DNA of 8,088 bases from JBAXGE01 sp044344145 (GTDB lineage: Bacteria; Planctomycetota; Phycisphaerae; WQYP01), in assembly GCA_044344145.1 (NCBI GenBank), contig JBIJDM010000130.1, positions 1 through 8,088 of the forward strand. The letters are read 5' to 3'. The translations under genes were made by a program, and so were the position numbers. The notes below the pieces were generated by a model. It made no database searches. It was given only the letters and a program-made list of their open reading frames with translations, and was not told where the DNA came from. This document shows positions 6,301 to 8,088 of the stretch, one piece after another (position 1 is the first letter of the stretch; each line of letters begins with the position of its first letter).

Positions 6301-7002
6301 GGCGCCGCAGGTGAAGAGCCTAAAGATCAGGCCCAGCAGCAGGCCCAACAACAGAAAACCGCCGATGCGCTCAAGCAGGTGGCGCAAAAAATGTCCCAAT
6401 CTGGTGCCAATGATCCCCAGACGCAGGAACTGGCCCGGCGTGCGGCGGAAGCCCAACAGAAATCGGCCACAGAACCCACCGCCACCCAACGACTGGCCCA
6501 ACAGGAACAAGCCCGCGCATTAACCCGCGAACTCCGGCAAAAGTTGCAACCCCAAAATAAGGGGCCACAACGTGACGACCCGCAACTCGATCAAATTGCC
6601 CGTGAGTTAACCCCCGGTTCCGGGGAAACAAAACCTGGTGCGGAAGCTGGCTCCGAACCGGGGGCCGAGTCTTGGGACCAGCGTATGCGTCGCGCCGCCG
6701 ACTGGGCCAAACAACGGCAACAGTCAATGAGCCCGCAAATGGCCCAACGGCCTGAGACGCCGGCAACGCCCAACAATCGGCAAACCACTGAGGCTCCATC
6801 GGGCACGCCGGGACCGATCGATCTGCAAACGGCACCGGCGGCACTGGGGATGCGTCCCGGAGATTGGGCCAAACTGCCGGATGCCACGCGCACCCAAATC
6901 CTGCAAACCGCGCCGCAACGTTTGCCCGCAGGTTACGAAGAAATGGTCCGCGCTTATTATTTACGGCTGGCGCAGATGCCGGCAACGCCGGGAGGCAACT
7001 AA
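3379..7002 (+). CDS. DUF4175-like membrane-anchored giant coiled-coil envelope protein
   Basis: This 1207-residue protein has three parts. Helices at about 28-51 and 60-79, followed by cytoplasmic QRRG, a linker (84-148) and a third helix at 151-170, put the rest outside the cytoplasm. Residues 185-530 look beta-rich and DUF4175-like: LEFPAYTQ (312-319), GSDVTLQFQTNQPI (337-350), DDIGLVGAELRL (445-456) and AVRDN (503-507). Residues 535-1060 are a Gln/Ala/Arg/Glu-rich coiled coil with AQQAQQ-type repeats, broken by Pro-rich spacers near 596-630, 776-782 and 860-866. A Pro/Thr/Gly-rich linker (1076-1145) leads to a compact conserved-looking end, MRPGDWAKLP (1158-1167) with LPAGYEEMVRAYYLRLAQ (1182-1199). 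No enzymatic motif is seen. The start is supported by the leaderless promoter and by the position of the first helix. It is probably cotranscribed with the secreted barrel protein 1 nt downstream. A structural or scaffolding envelope role is inference. Confidence 0.85.
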   Translation: MVEFASQPLIHTRHALRLVAGRAWALRLGGHLLWSVFAVAGVWLVAGLVWIYAPAWEPLRWTLRIGAWLSLAYPLWVLVRQRRGLGLLAIARQVDVHQPETAELFSTALQCAREDDSTATGSPWLKQRVLAQAEAAYQEIEPARVVSLRPVAWALLGMALMALVWVGAGWTVGPKLFSGIKQVFYPQALGSVEVVFVATMDGKTPATGWAVVEGSAPQILVRVRRAGKDTFLDADTLGTMEAHLETNTGETSSQRLDILERSEGTYLLRLSSLKQDVYFTVVTEGREGRYESGRYSLEILPLPRVLAAQSKLEFPAYTQWLAQDFQATDGSVKALVGSDVTLQFQTNQPILSRSRIVFTHADGHASALPLSVQAEGWNSVRWTLRDQVRYQVELYSSEERRNLQAWQGRIEAVPDLAPVATIVQPAGTLRVRPTALIPLQLEAHDDIGLVGAELRLQAEAWQRVIPLDLPAATAQWQVPYALDLTSQQLRIPTQIKRLSVCLAVRDNLPPQGQWGVSAPLWLDLDPAAPLVANPEDAVALQERLEPLQQAQQALEQAQQQLQATTRPSATMPNADTAWQEARKNLNQAETALAQAQRPSLDPKTDPVNEARQQTQAAQEQLPPQRPDKPQEAAQRAQSARQAIEEARQDIAQAQQALQQEAQAKDLAQKLEALQRQAASTQPGADKTAPATAQQTRKDIQQLRKEHPELDAAMQQQQQNRRNEQAETLDRIAAQQETLRQQAKQAAQREQLAKNPETLARQQEALNKQIQAAQGKQAPTPGSEKDGDKTQQALPEALRKGEFKQAESRQQMTAEKLEQQAREQEGKSQQEAPAQARMKQAQREQESVDKAQDTLKQAKQAPNPGQSSNLTRQAADATERALRQQEQRPEAAKDATAMRQELRAARQALEQGATEEARKKLESMNQRMNQKAQQAQQAAQQTVQQAQQAREQAKDLRQLAQQQEALRELTQQAQQGAAGEEPKDQAQQQAQQQKTADALKQVAQKMSQSGANDPQTQELARRAAEAQQKSATEPTATQRLAQQEQARALTRELRQKLQPQNKGPQRDDPQLDQIARELTPGSGETKPGAEAGSEPGAESWDQRMRRAADWAKQRQQSMSPQMAQRPETPATPNNRQTTEAPSGTPGPIDLQTAPAALGMRPGDWAKLPDATRTQILQTAPQRLPAGYEEMVRAYYLRLAQMPATPGGN
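4981..6558 (+). repeat. Degenerate CAG/GCC-rich repeat region encoding the Gln/Ala coiled coil
   Basis: This half-gene stretch is built from imperfect repeats of CAG, CAA, GCC and GAG codons. The densest parts are 5011-5058 and 6166-6228, where AQQ units follow one another almost without a break. CAG and CAA alternate for Gln, so the repetition is stronger in protein than in DNA. The pattern fits selection for a helical coil and not recent tandem duplication, although slippage within the CAGCAG runs is possible. Confidence 0.6.
6991..6995 (+). promoter_or_regulatory. Ribosome binding site GGAGG of the secreted barrel-protein gene
   Basis: GGAGG lies inside the last codons of the coiled-coil gene (Gly-Gly-Asn-stop) and ends 8 nt before the ATG at 7004. 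It fixes the start at 7004; the longer in-frame start at 6881 would overlap the upstream gene and bury the signal peptide. Confidence 0.75.
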
Positions 7003-7003
7003 C

Positions 7004-8059
7004 ATGCGCCATACCACATTATGGCTCGGTACGGCAGGGGTTCTGGCTTTAAGTCTAAGCCTTGCCTCATCCGCTCCGGCGACGCCCAATGCTCCACCGG
7101 CACCGGCCGGCGTCCATCGCGGGGCGCAGTTGGCCATGGAACGCGGAATTGCCTGGCTGGCCCAGCAACAGGGGGGCAATGGGGCATGGTCGACGGGCCG
7201 CGAATCTTCCAGCGCCATTACCGCACTGGCGGTTATGGCATTGCTGGCCAACGGCCATACGCCTACGGATGGCCCCTATGCCAAACAGGTTCAGGCCGGG
7301 ATTAACTATGTGCTTAAAGGCCAACAACCCAATGGCCTGTTTCGAGCCAACGACAATCAATCCGGCATGTATGACCAGGGTATCTGCACTTTGATGTTAT
7401 GCGAGGCCCACGGCGTGGCCGCACCGACCCAGCGGACGGCGATTCGTACCGCTCTGGCATTGGCACTCCATGCCATTATGAATGCCCAAGCCCGGCAGGG
7501 ACGGGCCCAAGGGGGGTGGCGTTACAGCCCACAACCTAGCGATGCCGATATTTCCGTCACTGGCTGGCAACTTATGGCCCTGCGGGCCGCTGCCAACCAA
7601 GGCGCTGCAATTCCGCCGGAAGTCCTTACCAAAGCAGTTAGTTACATCAAACGCCTGAGCATTCCTTCGGGGGGATTCGGATATACAGGTCCGACTAATC
7701 CATCCACGGGCCGGACCGCCATTGGGATGCTTTCGCTCCAGTTGGCCGGTCAGGCGGATAGCCGGGAGGTGGCGGCGGGGGCGGAATTTCTCCGCCGGAA
7801 CCCCATAACCTTTAATCAGACCGAATTTTTCTATTATTCCTGCTATTACACCGCCCAGGCAGCCGCCCAGGGGGGTGGTGGGCTGTATAACGAGGTATAT
7901 GCCCGGGTTCGGGACCAAATTTTGGGCCAGCAGAACACCCAGGGGTATTGGGTCGCCAAAGGGGGTATTGAAGAGATTGGCGGGGACCAGTATGCCACCA
8001 GTATGGCCTTGCTGACGCTGGCGGTGGAACTGAAATACCTGCCGATTTACCAACATTAG
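7004..8059 (+). CDS. Secreted prenyltransferase/squalene-cyclase-fold protein (six-repeat alpha/alpha barrel)
   Basis: This is a 351-residue protein. Residues 1-24 look like a signal peptide (MRH, hydrophobic core to about 20, cleavage likely after ASSA). The mature part shows six helical-hairpin repeats of the terpenoid cyclase/prenyltransferase family, at about 38-84, 92-136, 146-198, 207-249, 254-289 and 296-346. The turn motifs are GGNGAWS, QPNGLF, QGGWRYSPQPSDADISVTGW (169-188), SGGFGYTG, FYYSCYYTAQAA and QGYWVAKGG. Six repeats make a single alpha6-alpha6 barrel, about half a squalene-hopene cyclase. DADIS (180-184) partly resembles the class II cyclase DxDD acid motif but lacks the last Asp, and no obvious protein-prenyltransferase zinc triad is seen, so catalysis is unproven. 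Export, with the neighbouring envelope coiled-coil protein, suggests a binding or envelope role in the same operon. Confidence 0.85.
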   Translation: MRHTTLWLGTAGVLALSLSLASSAPATPNAPPAPAGVHRGAQLAMERGIAWLAQQQGGNGAWSTGRESSSAITALAVMALLANGHTPTDGPYAKQVQAGINYVLKGQQPNGLFRANDNQSGMYDQGICTLMLCEAHGVAAPTQRTAIRTALALALHAIMNAQARQGRAQGGWRYSPQPSDADISVTGWQLMALRAAANQGAAIPPEVLTKAVSYIKRLSIPSGGFGYTGPTNPSTGRTAIGMLSLQLAGQADSREVAAGAEFLRRNPITFNQTEFFYYSCYYTAQAAAQGGGGLYNEVYARVRDQILGQQNTQGYWVAKGGIEEIGGDQYATSMALLTLAVELKYLPIYQH

Positions 8060-8088
8060 TTTGGCCTGGTAGCCGTTCTGGTCTATGA

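Noticed and set aside
4981..6558. Change from G/T-rich to A/C-rich coding strand as a sign of horizontal transfer
   Set aside because: The shift is mostly explained by amino-acid content: Leu/Val/Trp/Gly-rich membrane segments before, Gln/Ala/Pro/Lys-rich coil after.
6881..7003. Earlier in-frame start for the secreted barrel protein
   Set aside because: It would overlap the conserved end of the coiled-coil gene by about 120 nt and bury the signal peptide; GGAGG at 6991-6995 points to 7004.
7397..8056. Minus-strand frame of 219 codons opposite the secreted barrel-protein gene
   Set aside because: It has no recognisable motif and lies fully opposite a well-supported gene.
8060..8088. Start of another gene (ATG at 8085)
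   Set aside because: Only four bases remain, and there is no clear ribosome binding site in the 29 nt after the last stop.

Overview
The window is a GC-rich (about 60% by eye) bacterial segment. It carries five protein-coding genes, all on the + strand and packed tightly, with no RNA genes, mobile elements or CRISPR arrays visible. The best guess for the source is Planctomycetota, possibly Phycisphaerae-like. The guess rests mainly on the last two genes. One is a very long membrane-anchored DUF4175-like protein with a Gln/Ala-rich coiled coil and a C-terminal LP...R..I...P..YEEMVRAYY element. The other is a secreted prenyltransferase/squalene-cyclase-fold protein with GGWRY, DADISVTGWQLMAL and a YLPIYQ ending. 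This pair is familiar from planctomycetes, but the assignment is from recalled family features and not from a search.

Region 1 (1-2113) holds a translationally coupled pair. The first gene is a 5'-truncated MnmE/TrmE-like GTPase with an intact G domain but without the C-terminal Cys-x-Gly-Lys of tRNA-modifying MnmE. It overlaps by ATGA with a gene for a polytopic membrane protein of about eight helices that I do not recognise.

Region 2 (2114-3313) begins with a 48-nt gap containing a GC-rich hairpin and a good ribosome binding site. It continues with a riboflavin-pathway gene of RibBA architecture. Its N-terminal 3,4-dihydroxy-2-butanone-4-phosphate synthase half is largely canonical. Its C-terminal GTP cyclohydrolase II half has lost all three zinc-binding cysteines and a stretch around the catalytic tyrosine, so the protein looks RibBX-like.

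Region 3 (3314-8059) starts with a 65-nt gap bearing a perfect TATAAT placed so that transcription would begin at or next to the ATG, suggesting a leaderless mRNA. It reads into the 1207-aa DUF4175-like coiled-coil protein. One base after its stop, with a GGAGG inside the upstream gene's last codons, comes the secreted six-repeat alpha/alpha-barrel protein. By topology, the long protein places its beta-rich and coiled-coil parts outside the cytoplasm, in the same compartment as the secreted barrel protein. The two are the best candidates here for an uncharacterised cell-envelope system. The last 29 nt contain nothing I can support.
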